Source: Streptosporangiaceae bacterium NEAU-GS5
Lineage (GTDB): Bacteria; Actinomycetota; Actinomycetes; Streptosporangiales; Streptosporangiaceae
NCBI GenBank assembly: GCA_017592665.1
Contig: JAGFNW010000006.1
Coordinates: 186,001-250,000, forward strand
Length of the DNA stretch: 64,000 nucleotides
Direction: 5' to 3'
Under the pieces are notes generated by a model. The model saw only the letters and a program-made list of their open reading frames with translations. It was not told the DNA's origin and did not search any database. The stretch's first letter is position 1. Each line of letters opens with the position of its first letter. Below are positions 50,447 through 58,779 of this stretch, piece after piece. A program made the translations under genes and the position numbers.

Positions 50447-51337
50447 ATGGACGGCGACAGGCTCTACTCCATCGGCGACCTGGCCCGGCGCACCGGGCTC
50501 ACGGTCAAGGCCATCCGGTTCTACTCCGACCGCGGGCTCGTCCCGCCGAGCGGCCGGAGCCCGGGCGGCTACCGCCGGTATGACGTGGCCGCCGTCGCCC
50601 GCCTCGATCTCGTACGCACGCTGCGCGACCTCGGCGTCGACCTGCCGACGATCCAGAAGATCATCGACCGGGAGACCACGCTCGCCGAGGTGGCCGCGGC
50701 CCAGGCGGACGCGCTCGCCGTGCAGATCCGCACACTGCGGTTGCGGCGCGCCGTCCTGACGGCGGTGGCCGGCCGCGGCTCGACCCCTGAGGAGCTGGAA
50801 CTCATGCACAAGCTGGCCAAGCTGTCCGAGGACGAACGGCAGCGCCTGATCGGCGACTTCCTCGACGCGGCCCTGGGCGCGGCCGACCCGGCGTTCGCCG
50901 GGATCAGGCGGTCGCTCACGCCCGAGCTGCCCGACAATCCCGAGCCCGCCCAGGTGGAGGCGTGGATCGAGCTGGCCGGGCTGTCGCAGGACCAGGACTT
51001 CAGGGCCGCCATGCGGCGGCTGGCCGAGCAGTACGCGGCGCTCGGCCATCGGGGGATCCCGCGCCGCGACCCGGTCGCCCTCGTGCGCGACCTGGCCGGC
51101 CCCGCCGTCGAGGCCGATGTCGACCCCGCGTCCGCCGAGGCCGACCCCGTGGTCGCGGCCGTGACGGCCGAACTCGGCGACGTCGACCGGCTCAGAGATC
51201 GCCTGGAAGCGGCGAACGACCCGCGCCGGGATCGCTACCTGCGCCTTCTCGCGGTGGTCAACGGCTGGCCCTCGCCGGAGAGCACGGCGCCCGCGCTGGA
51301 CTGGTTTCTCCGTGCCCTGCGGGCCCGCGCGGCGTAG
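50447..51337 (+). CDS. MerR family regulator with large effector domain
   Basis: 296 residues. N-terminal YSIGDLARRTGLTVKAIRFYSDRGLVPP winged helix, coiled-coil helix to about 115, then a roughly 180-residue helical effector domain without Cys ligands. Likely senses an organic ligand and controls its own promoter, whose spacer holds a palindrome. The target beyond itself may be the following hydrolase gene. Confidence 0.88.
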   Translation: MDGDRLYSIGDLARRTGLTVKAIRFYSDRGLVPPSGRSPGGYRRYDVAAVARLDLVRTLRDLGVDLPTIQKIIDRETTLAEVAAAQADALAVQIRTLRLRRAVLTAVAGRGSTPEELELMHKLAKLSEDERQRLIGDFLDAALGAADPAFAGIRRSLTPELPDNPEPAQVEAWIELAGLSQDQDFRAAMRRLAEQYAALGHRGIPRRDPVALVRDLAGPAVEADVDPASAEADPVVAAVTAELGDVDRLRDRLEAANDPRRDRYLRLLAVVNGWPSPESTAPALDWFLRALRARAA

Positions 51338-51347
51338 ATCACGGAGT

Positions 51348-51353
51348 TAGGGT
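51348..51353 (+). promoter_or_regulatory. -10 box of the hydrolase gene
   Basis: TAGGGT, 7 bases before GTG 51361; leaderless. No clear -35. Confidence 0.4.
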
Positions 51354-51360
51354 GCCAAGG

Positions 51361-52074
51361 GTGACGACTCCGGTGTACATGAGCCCGTTTGTCGTGCCGA
51401 CCGCTATCCGCCATGCGGAGCGGCACGATCATGTCGACCTCTACCTGCCCGACGAAGCCGGGCCGAGGCCCGCAGTGATCTTCGTGCACGGCCCGGTCCT
51501 CGAGGGCACCGAGCCGAGCCCACGCGGCTGGCCGATATTCCAGTCCTACGCGTCGATCGTCGCGGCACGCGGCGTGGTCGGCGTCACGGTGGACCACCGG
51601 CTCCACGGCTTCACCGACTATCCGCAGGCCGTCGAGGACGTCGCCGCCGCGGTCGAGCTGGTGCGCGCCGATCCGCGTGTGGACGCCGACCGGGTGGTGC
51701 TCTGGTTCTTCTCCGGCGGCAGCCCGATGTCGGCCGACTATCTGCGCGAGCCGCCCGAATGGCTGCGCTGCCTGACCCTGACCTATCCGATCCTGGCGCT
51801 GCCCGAGGATCTCGTGGGCAAGCGGTTCCAGCCGGTCGAGGCGGTCGCGAGCGCGGGAGGCCTGCCCATCCTGCTCACGCGGGTGGGCCTCGAACGCGCC
51901 GAGATCGCGGCCACCGTGGAGGCGTTCGTCGCCGCCGCGGAGGCGAGCGGCGCGAAGCTGGAGATCATCGACGTGCCCGACGGACAGCACAGCTTCGACA
52001 TCCTCGACCACACCGACCAATCCCGTGAGGCGGTCGAGCGCGCCGTCGCCACCGTCCTCGCCCACCTCGTCTGA
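51361..52074 (+). CDS. alpha/beta-hydrolase fold protein
   Basis: 237 residues. RPAVIFVHGPVLEGTEP (oxyanion loop), VDHRLHGFTDYPQAVED, the nucleophile turn WFFSGGSPMS (F-S-G-G-S in place of GxSxG) and DGQHSFDILD with the catalytic His. A dienelactone-hydrolase-like esterase is likely; the substrate is unknown. Confidence 0.82.
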   Translation: MTTPVYMSPFVVPTAIRHAERHDHVDLYLPDEAGPRPAVIFVHGPVLEGTEPSPRGWPIFQSYASIVAARGVVGVTVDHRLHGFTDYPQAVEDVAAAVELVRADPRVDADRVVLWFFSGGSPMSADYLREPPEWLRCLTLTYPILALPEDLVGKRFQPVEAVASAGGLPILLTRVGLERAEIAATVEAFVAAAEASGAKLEIIDVPDGQHSFDILDHTDQSREAVERAVATVLAHLV

Positions 52075-52082
52075 CCAAGGCG

Positions 52083-52118
52083 GGCCCCGGTCAGATCAGG
52101 TCAGGTCAGGCCGGGGCC
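52083..52118. terminator. inverted repeat with TCAGG microrepeat at a convergent end
   Basis: GGCCCCGG (52083-52090) and CCGGGGCC (52111-52118) form an 8-bp perfect stem around four TCAGG/TCAGA units; the transglycosylase stop codon lies in the repeats. Probable bidirectional terminator. Confidence 0.5.
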
Positions 52119-53027
52119 GGTCAGGCGCCGGTCGCCCTTCGGGGTGAGCACGTAGACCTGCCAGTTGTAGTAGCAGTAGAAGTTCCTGATGTCCCGCTTC
52201 ATCTGGCGGGCGTGCAGCAGCACGGCGTCCACGTACGCCGTGGAGTGGTTGTAGGCGTAGAGCGCCCGGCGGTAGTCGCGGGGCGCGCCGGTCGCGTGCA
52301 GGTAGTTGGCGGCGGCGAGCAGGCTGTCCTGGGTGTCGTGGACGTCGCCGCCCATGCCGTACAGCTTCCAGGTGCCCGGCATGAACTGCATGGGCCCCTG
52401 CGCGCCCGTGTAGCTCGGCGACCTGACCCGCCCGAACTTGGTCTCGACGAACATCACCGCCGCCAGGACCTCCCATCCGACGCCGAATCGGCGCTCGGCG
52501 CTCCGGAAGTCGCCCAGCAGGGCGTTCGCGGGCTCGGGCGCGCGAAGGCGGAGCTTGACCGGGCCGGTGATGGGGTGGGCGAGCGAGAGCAGGCCGTGCA
52601 CGGCCGTCACGTTGTCCTTGGCCTGGGCGGCCAGGGCCTTCGGCAGGCGCGCGTAGGTGCCGGCCGCGGTCTTCGGATTGCGCGCCAGGAATCGATAGAT
52701 GCGCTGCTGGTGCAGCGCGAGCCGTACGACGGGATCGGGAGCCTGGCCCTTGGCGTCGCCGCCGCCGACCCAGTCGTCGACCGCGTGCCGCAGCTTGCCG
52801 GTGGTGCTGGTCAGCGCGGCCGCGAGGCGTGCGGGGTCGGTGGGGATGGCCGCGTCCGGCGCGGGAAGAGCGGCCGCGGTTCTCTTGGATGATGGGGACG
52901 GCGACGGCGTGACGTCGATCTCGGCCGTGCGCGAGGTGCTCGGTGAGGCCGCGGAGCAGCTGGTGATCGCGCTGGTGATCGCGATGGCCCCGGCCGCCAG
53001 CAGAGCCCCGAGCTTAGGGGTGTTCAT
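52101..53027 (-). CDS. lytic murein transglycosylase lipoprotein
   Basis: 308 residues. Lipobox ITSC (Cys about 24), Pro/Ser-rich linker, helical region, and an SLT-type domain with the catalytic Glu in AAVMFVETKFGRVRS, GAQGPMQFMPGTW and ALYAYNHSTAYVDAVL. Cleaves peptidoglycan outside the membrane. TACGTT (minus, 53036-53041) 8 bases before ATG suggests a leaderless start. Confidence 0.9.
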   Translation of the reverse strand: MNTPKLGALLAAGAIAITSAITSCSAASPSTSRTAEIDVTPSPSPSSKRTAAALPAPDAAIPTDPARLAAALTSTTGKLRHAVDDWVGGGDAKGQAPDPVVRLALHQQRIYRFLARNPKTAAGTYARLPKALAAQAKDNVTAVHGLLSLAHPITGPVKLRLRAPEPANALLGDFRSAERRFGVGWEVLAAVMFVETKFGRVRSPSYTGAQGPMQFMPGTWKLYGMGGDVHDTQDSLLAAANYLHATGAPRDYRRALYAYNHSTAYVDAVLLHARQMKRDIRNFYCYYNWQVYVLTPKGDRRLTGPGLT

Positions 53028-53087
53028 CGGCCCCCAACGTACGGCCCCGGCCGAGATCACCGGGACCGTTTCCGGCAAACCGTTCTG

Positions 53088-53246
53088 TCAACCGCTCTCC
53101 GATTCGGCCTTGTCGGCCGCCTCCTCCGGCTCGTCGTCGGGAGGGGCCGTCTCCATCGCCATGACGGCGGGCGTGGCGTCGCCGAAGGCGAGTGCCGTCG
53201 TCACGATGCCGCCGAGCAGGTACAACGCCTTGCGTATCTTCCCCAT
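53088..53246 (-). CDS. 52-residue small membrane or secreted protein
   Basis: MGKIRKALYLLGGIVTTALA begins a hydrophobic helix (residues 7-21), followed by an acidic tail with DDEPEEAADKAESESG. GGAAGGAGG ribosome site 4 bases before ATG 53246, the strongest in the region. It diverges from the histidine kinase gene. No family recognised; a kinase-linked accessory role is only suggested by position. Confidence 0.65.
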   Translation of the reverse strand: MGKIRKALYLLGGIVTTALAFGDATPAVMAMETAPPDDEPEEAADKAESESG

Positions 53247-53337
53247 AGCGCCTCCTTCCCCTCATAGGCGTGACATCGCGTTCCATCTGATCGACTACGC
53301 CGTACTTTGGGCCGATGGAAGGCGGCGGAGGCTTCCG

Positions 53338-53343
53338 TACCAT
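53338..53343 (+). promoter_or_regulatory. -10 box of the two-component operon
   Basis: TACCAT 6 bases before GTG 53350; leaderless. Confidence 0.4.
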
Positions 53344-53349
53344 GGGAGC

Positions 53350-54489
53350 GTGCTCGGCCTTCTCCGGTCCGTGTGGAATGAGCCACGACCTCCCAACCCG
53401 CCCCGCCGGGTGTGGCGCGACTGGGTGCTGCTGGCCGTGTTCGCGCCGATCACGCTGCTCGAAGGGATCTTCCGGCAGGATCTGCCGTGGCGGGTCTTCG
53501 CCGTGGCGCTCACCCTCGGGCTGCTGCCGACCCTGCTCTTCCGGCGCACGCATTCGCTGCAGATGATCGCGATCGTCTTCGTGGCGACGAATCTTGCGCC
53601 GCTGTTCGTGGGCGGGGATCGGGTCGAGACCAACAGCATGGGCTACCTGCTGCTGCTGGTTTACGCCGTGGCGCGGTGGGCCTCCGGCCGGGATGCCGTG
53701 ATCGGGCTGTCGCTCATGCTGGTCTCGGTCGTCCTCTCGCTGCTCTACAACCAGCTCGTGCCGGCCGACGTGGCCGGCGGGCTCACGGTCCTGTTCGCGG
53801 CCACGGCGCTGGGCGCGGCCCTCCGCTACCGGTCCAGAGCGCGGGCGCGCGAGCTCGACCAGGTCAAGCTGCTCGAACGCGAGCAGCTTGCGCGCGACCT
53901 GCACGACACGGTCGCGCACCACATCTCGGCCATGGCCATCCGCGCCCAGGCGGGCCTCGCCACGGCGCCGTCGCAGCCGGGCGCGGCGACCGACGCGCTG
54001 CGCGTGATCGAGGCCGAGGCGGCGCGCGCGCTGAGCGAGATGCGGGCCATGGTCCGCGTCCTGCGGCACAACGACATGGTCGACCTGTCCCCCGGCCGGA
54101 GCATCGCCGACCTCGCCGACCTCGCCCGCGCCAACGGGTCAGGGCCGTCCGTCGAGCTCGACGTCTCCGGCGACCTCGACGACCTGCCGCCGCCGATCGG
54201 GGCCGCGATCTACCGGCTCGCTCAGGAGTCGGTCACCAACGCGCGCCGCCACGCGCGGCACGCGACCCGCATCGAGGTGCGCGTCACGGCCGACGACACG
54301 TCCGTACGCCTCCGGGTCAGCGACGACGGCGACACCAGCCTGATCCGCCCGGCCGCGGTGCCTGGCTACGGGCTCCTCGGCATGATCGAGCGCGCCGACC
54401 TGCTCGGCGGCACCTGCGAGGCCGGCCCCGATCCCGACCGCGGCTGGACGGTGACCGCGGTGCTGCCGAGGGCCGGGGCGGCCACATGA
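53350..54489 (+). CDS. NarL-type sensor histidine kinase
   Basis: 379 residues. About five membrane helices in the first 150 residues with no large sensor domain, then HisKA_3 with LARDLHDTVAHHISAMAIRAQ (phospho-His), and an ATPase domain with QESVTNARRHA and GYGLLGMIERADLLGG. GTG 53350 follows a -10 box. Overlaps its regulator gene by ATGA. Confidence 0.9.
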   Translation: MLGLLRSVWNEPRPPNPPRRVWRDWVLLAVFAPITLLEGIFRQDLPWRVFAVALTLGLLPTLLFRRTHSLQMIAIVFVATNLAPLFVGGDRVETNSMGYLLLLVYAVARWASGRDAVIGLSLMLVSVVLSLLYNQLVPADVAGGLTVLFAATALGAALRYRSRARARELDQVKLLEREQLARDLHDTVAHHISAMAIRAQAGLATAPSQPGAATDALRVIEAEAARALSEMRAMVRVLRHNDMVDLSPGRSIADLADLARANGSGPSVELDVSGDLDDLPPPIGAAIYRLAQESVTNARRHARHATRIEVRVTADDTSVRLRVSDDGDTSLIRPAAVPGYGLLGMIERADLLGGTCEAGPDPDRGWTVTAVLPRAGAAT

Positions 54490-55142
54490 GCGTCAGCGTC
54501 ATCGTCGCGGACGACCAGGAGATCGTCCGCACGGGCCTGGTGATGATCCTCAACGCGCAACCGGACATCGAGGTCGTGGGCGAGGCAGCCGACGGCCGCC
54601 GGGCCGTGGAGCTGGCCCGCCGGCTCCGCCCGGACGTGTGCCTGCTCGACGTCCGCATGCCTGTGATGGACGGCATCGACGCCACCCGCGCCCTCGCCGG
54701 GCCGGGCGTCGAGGATCCGCTCGCGGTCGTCGTGATCACCACGTTCGACCTCGACGAGTACGTCTACGCGGCGCTCCGCGCGGGGGCCAGGGGCTTCCTG
54801 CTCAAGGACGCGGGCGCGCAGCTGCTCTCCCAGGCCGTCCACGCCGCCGCCCAGGGCGACGCGCTCATCGCGCCCAACATCACCGTGCGGCTGCTCGACG
54901 CCTTCGCCCGTACGGCCCCGGGCTCACCGCTCGCGCAGCCCATCGAAGAGCTGACGTTCAGGGAGGAGCAGATCCTGGCCACCGTGGCGCGCGGCCGGAC
55001 CAACAGCGAGATAGCCGACGAGCTGTTCATCTCGCTCAGCACGGTCAAAACCCATATCGCCAGCCTCATGGCCAAGCTCGGCGCCCGAAATCGGGTCGAG
55101 ATCGCCATCTGGGCCTACGAGACCAACCGCGTCAGACACTGA
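54486..55142 (+). CDS. NarL/LuxR-type response regulator
   Basis: 218 residues. Receiver domain with ADDQEIVR, phospho-Asp in CLLDVRMPVMDG and the conserved Lys in FLLKDAG; LuxR-type DNA-binding domain LTFREEQILATVARGRTNSEIADEL..S.STVKTHIASLMAKLGARNR. Partner of the preceding kinase. 11-bp convergent overlap with the DUF2306 gene. Confidence 0.93.
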   Translation: MSVSVIVADDQEIVRTGLVMILNAQPDIEVVGEAADGRRAVELARRLRPDVCLLDVRMPVMDGIDATRALAGPGVEDPLAVVVITTFDLDEYVYAALRAGARGFLLKDAGAQLLSQAVHAAAQGDALIAPNITVRLLDAFARTAPGSPLAQPIEELTFREEQILATVARGRTNSEIADELFISLSTVKTHIASLMAKLGARNRVEIAIWAYETNRVRH

Positions 55143-55812
55143 GGGGCCGGCGCCGGATGACCCACTCGGCGACGGCGAGGTTGAGGACCCACCCGGCGCC
55201 CATGAGCAGGCCACGCAGGACCTCGTCCGGCGGCCCTGAGATGAACGCCATCGGCAGCAGAGTGAAGGCCTGGGTGCCGGCGCCGAGGGCCACGGCGTAT
55301 CCACGCGTCATCCACGCGCGGTGCGTGGCGACCTCGCCGCGCCGGATGGCGGCCAATCCGAGGAGCAGCGAGACCAGCATGACGGTGCCGAAGATCAGCC
55401 GGAACACCTCGACGAGCGGGCCGTCGCCGACCGGGTGGGGATAGTAGACGGCCATCCACAGGCCGGAGGTCACCGCGAGGATCCCGCTGAACACCACCAC
55501 CCGCCCGGCGCGGCGATGCCAGGCGGGCCTGCGGCGGCGCAGCGGACGCGCGAACTGGAACGCCCCGAGCACGCTGAACACGCTGACGGTGACGATGTGC
55601 ACGACGACGGGGAACGGCTGGGCGAAGAACCGCGCGTTCTCCGGCGTGATCGCGGCGCCGCCCACCAGTTGCGACATCCTCATCCCGCCCCCGGCCATGG
55701 GGATGAGCGTGAGCGCGAGCAGCCCGATGGTCGCGCGCCAGCCGCCGCGCGGCTTCGTGATGGTCTGGGAGGTCATGCTCTGATCGTCGCGGTCAGGGTG
55801 GGTCTGATTCAT
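55132..55812 (-). CDS. DUF2306 membrane protein
   Basis: 226 residues with about six helices. PVVVHIVTVSVFSVLGAFQF and RRPAWHRRAGRVVVFSGILA plus HRAWMTRGYAVALGAG are typical of this cytochrome-b-like helical family. Function unknown. Start may be ATG 55812 or 55776. Confidence 0.78.
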   Translation of the reverse strand: MNQTHPDRDDQSMTSQTITKPRGGWRATIGLLALTLIPMAGGGMRMSQLVGGAAITPENARFFAQPFPVVVHIVTVSVFSVLGAFQFARPLRRRRPAWHRRAGRVVVFSGILAVTSGLWMAVYYPHPVGDGPLVEVFRLIFGTVMLVSLLLGLAAIRRGEVATHRAWMTRGYAVALGAGTQAFTLLPMAFISGPPDEVLRGLLMGAGWVLNLAVAEWVIRRRPLSV

Positions 55813-55894
55813 CGGCGAAAGGGCCGATCCGAGATGGCCACGTGGGCATCGATCGGGCGTACTTTCGGCTGATGGTTCGCGGGTGGCGGACTTT

Positions 55895-55900
55895 TACGCT
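55895..55900 (+). promoter_or_regulatory. -10 box of the quinone oxidoreductase gene
   Basis: TACGCT, 7 bases before GTG 55908, favouring that start over ATG 55917. Confidence 0.4.
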
Positions 55901-55907
55901 CGGCCTC

Positions 55908-56900
55908 GTGAATCGCATGAGGGCATACGTTCTTCACTCCTACGGCTCGCCGGACGACCTTCGTCTGGCGGACATCGCCAAGCCGGAGCCGGGGAACGGC
56001 GAAGCACTGGTCCGGGTCCGCGCCACATCTCTGCAGCCATTCGACTGGCATCTGCTGCGGGGCGAGCCCTATCTCGCACGGCTGATGGGCGATGGCCCCG
56101 GCCTGCGGAAGCCGAAAATCACAATTCTGGGCGCCGACATCGCCGGAGTGGTCGAAGCGGTCGGCCCGGGGGTCACGAAGCTCCGCCCGGGCGACGAGGT
56201 GTACGCCATGCCGCTGGGGGGCGGCTTCGGCGAATACGTCTGCGTGCCGGAAAACGTGCCGGCGCCGAAACCGCGGAATCTGAGTTTCGAGCAGGCGGCC
56301 GCCGTGCCGTTGGCGGCCATTACCGCCCTGCTGGCCGTACGCGAGGTGGGACAGGTCGCGGCGGGCCAGAAGGTGCTGGTCAACGGGGCATCAGGAGGTG
56401 TCGGCACGTTCGCCGTGCAACTCGCCAAGGCGTACGGGGCACATGTCACCGCGGTTTGCAGCGGGCGCAACGCCGACCTGGTCCGCTCGCTCGGCGCGGA
56501 CGAGGTGATCGACTACGCGAAACAGGATTTCACCCGGAGCGGGCGGTCCTATGACGTGCTCATCGATATCGCGGGCAGTCGCCCGGGAGCGGCCTGCCGC
56601 CGGGTGCTGAAACGCAAGGGGATTCACGTCCTCGTCGGCGGGCCGGCGGGCCGATGGTTCCAGCCCGCCGGACGCATGGCCGCCCTTTTCGCGACGGCCC
56701 CATTCGTCTCGCAGAAAGTCGCCCTGGCGAACGTCGTCCGGGATGGCTCGAGCGAACATCTGACGACGCTGACCGAATTCATCGAGGCCGGCAAGGTCAC
56801 GCCGGTGATCGACAGCGACCACGCCTTCGAGGACCTTCCCGCGGCGCTCGAATATCAGGAGAAGGGCCACGCCGCGGGAAAGGTCGTCGTGTCCATCTAG
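55908..56900 (+). CDS. zinc-independent alcohol dehydrogenase / quinone oxidoreductase (MDR)
   Basis: 330 residues. GroES-like domain, then VLVNGASGGVGTFAVQLAKAYGA cofactor motif near residue 155 and GADEVIDYAKQDF. No structural-zinc Cys cluster, so a quinone-oxidoreductase type NADPH enzyme. Stop overlaps the convergent propeller gene by CTAG. Confidence 0.88.
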   Translation: MNRMRAYVLHSYGSPDDLRLADIAKPEPGNGEALVRVRATSLQPFDWHLLRGEPYLARLMGDGPGLRKPKITILGADIAGVVEAVGPGVTKLRPGDEVYAMPLGGGFGEYVCVPENVPAPKPRNLSFEQAAAVPLAAITALLAVREVGQVAAGQKVLVNGASGGVGTFAVQLAKAYGAHVTAVCSGRNADLVRSLGADEVIDYAKQDFTRSGRSYDVLIDIAGSRPGAACRRVLKRKGIHVLVGGPAGRWFQPAGRMAALFATAPFVSQKVALANVVRDGSSEHLTTLTEFIEAGKVTPVIDSDHAFEDLPAALEYQEKGHAAGKVVVSI

Positions 56901-57829
56901 GACGTGACCGCCACCACCGTGTAGGGCGTGGTGGGGGTGGGCGGGGTGGAGAACCGTGCGTTCGGCAGATAGAGCCGGTTGCGGAAACGGGCCACGGTCG
57001 TCGGCACGTCGAATCGGCTGTCGGTGATCGTGCGGATGACCTTGCCCGCGGTGCCGTGCCGGTCGAGGCGCAGGACCGTGATGGTGTTCAGCCGGTTCTG
57101 GACGACGTAGAGGATCCGGCCTTCCTGCAGGAGTCCGTCGCCGTTGGCGAGCGAGGTCGACCCGACGTCGACCAGCTTCGCGACGCCCGTGCGCGGGTTG
57201 ACGCGGAACAGCTTGCCGGTGTTCGACTGGATGACGAGCAGCGCCCGCCGGTCCGGCGTCTGGGCGATGCCGTTCGCGTTGTTGCCCGTCGTGTAGGTGA
57301 TGTCGCCGCTCAGGGGGATGGTCACGGCCTGCTTGGCCAGCCGGCCGTGCCGCCCGAACGCGACCTTGTAGAGGGCCGGATTGGTCGAGTCGGTGAAGTA
57401 GGCGCCGCCGCTCGTGAGGATGACGTCGTTGATGAAGGCGGCGGCAGTGGTCAACTTGTAACCGGCCAGCACCTTTCCGGTGCGCAAGGAGATGACGCGG
57501 GCGTCGCCGCCCGAGCCGCCGGAGACGAACAACCGTCCGCGTCCGTCGATCTTGAGGCCGAGTGACGGCGTGCCCGGCCCCTTGCTGACGACCTTGCCGG
57601 CGCCCGTGCGGAGGTCGGCGCGGTAGATGTCGCCCGTGGCCCGGGAGCCGAAGAACGCCCACCGGCCGGAGATGGCGATCCCTTCCGGCTGGAAGCCGTC
57701 CGGGAGGGAGAACTGGGTGGGGAACGATGTCGCCGCGGCTGTCTTCACCTGGGCCTGCGCGACCGCGGGCGGCGCCACGAGCGCGGCCACGAGCCCTGCG
57801 AGGAGAACTGCCTTGATCGTCGTTTTCAT
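56897..57829 (-). CDS. secreted SMP-30/gluconolactonase-like beta-propeller
   Basis: 310 residues. Signal peptide to about residue 25 (AVLLAGLVAALVAPPAVAQA) and repeated propeller blades (GIAISGRWAFFGSRATGDIYRADL, LKIDGRGRLFVSGG, NDVILTSGGAYFTDS). The family includes lactonases and superoxide-like sensors; activity not predictable. ATG 57829 (57841 possible). Confidence 0.82.
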   Translation of the reverse strand: MKTTIKAVLLAGLVAALVAPPAVAQAQVKTAAATSFPTQFSLPDGFQPEGIAISGRWAFFGSRATGDIYRADLRTGAGKVVSKGPGTPSLGLKIDGRGRLFVSGGSGGDARVISLRTGKVLAGYKLTTAAAFINDVILTSGGAYFTDSTNPALYKVAFGRHGRLAKQAVTIPLSGDITYTTGNNANGIAQTPDRRALLVIQSNTGKLFRVNPRTGVAKLVDVGSTSLANGDGLLQEGRILYVVQNRLNTITVLRLDRHGTAGKVIRTITDSRFDVPTTVARFRNRLYLPNARFSTPPTPTTPYTVVAVTS

Positions 57830-57993
57830 TGGCGGTCCCATCTGTTCGGGTGGGGTTGCCTTGTCACAGATCTAAACGCAGGGCTTCGGACGGACAGAAC
57901 GCCGTGACGGCTTTCCCCCGGGAGTTCCCAGGAATCTCCCGATGCGTGGCGACTCGGCGTGACGTTCACCGGCCTGAGCGCGAAGATGAGGCC

Positions 57994-58737
57994 ATGGAAC
58001 GCCAGTTGATCAGCCACCTCGCCCATCGGGATCACCCCATCGCCGCGCCGGTCTCGGGCGAGAACGTGACCCGGCTGCTGCGGCGCGCCCGGCTGACCGA
58101 GGGCGCGCGGATTCTCGACCTCGGCTGCGGCCAGGCGGCATGGACGCTTCGAGCGCTGGCGCTCTACCACGACGCGACCGCCGACGGGGTCGACACCTCC
58201 ACCGAGGCGCTCAAGTCGGCCGAGGAGATGGCCGAGATCCAGGGCGTCTGGGAGCGCATCCGGCTGCACCAGCGGCCGGCCGCGGAATTCCCGGTGGCGG
58301 AGCAGTACGACCTGGTGCTCTGCGTCGGCGCGACGCACGCGTTCGGCGGGCTCGACGCGACCGTCCGGCACGTCCGGCGCTACCTTCGGCGCAACGGGCT
58401 GGCGCTGATCGGCGAGGCCTTCTGGGAGCGCGAGCCCACCCAGGCCGCGCTCACCCGACTGGAGGCCGAGCCGTCCGAGTATCACGACCTGCCCGGCACC
58501 GTGGCCGCCGTCGAGGCGGCAGGCTTCGACGTCGTCTACGCCTACACCAGCGACCTGGCCGAATGGGACGAATACGAGTGGTCCTGGACGGGGACGCTGC
58601 TGCGCTGGGCCAACGAGCACCCGGGACCGGACGGCGACGCGGCCCGCGCGGCCGCGCTGGAGCACCGCGACATGTGGCTGAACGGCTACCGCGGAATCCT
58701 GGGCTTCGTCACCTTCCTGCTGCAGCGGACCGACTGA
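57994..58737 (+). CDS. class I SAM-dependent methyltransferase
   Basis: 247 residues. ARILDLGCGQAAWTLRALAL motif I, DGVDTSTEALKSAEEMA motif II, YDLVLCVGATHAFGGLDATV motif IV. The substrate is unknown. The C-terminus is Trp-rich (DEYEWSWTGTLLRW). Confidence 0.85.
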   Translation: MERQLISHLAHRDHPIAAPVSGENVTRLLRRARLTEGARILDLGCGQAAWTLRALALYHDATADGVDTSTEALKSAEEMAEIQGVWERIRLHQRPAAEFPVAEQYDLVLCVGATHAFGGLDATVRHVRRYLRRNGLALIGEAFWEREPTQAALTRLEAEPSEYHDLPGTVAAVEAAGFDVVYAYTSDLAEWDEYEWSWTGTLLRWANEHPGPDGDAARAAALEHRDMWLNGYRGILGFVTFLLQRTD

Positions 58738-58767
58738 AACCCGGTGGACCGAATTAGCGGCGTTTCG

Positions 58768-58773
58768 TACTGT
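58768..58773 (+). promoter_or_regulatory. promoter of the GNAT gene
   Basis: -10 TACTGT with -35-like TGGACC (58745-58750) at 17 bp; GTG 58780 follows 6 bases later. Confidence 0.45.
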
Positions 58774-58779
58774 CCACGG

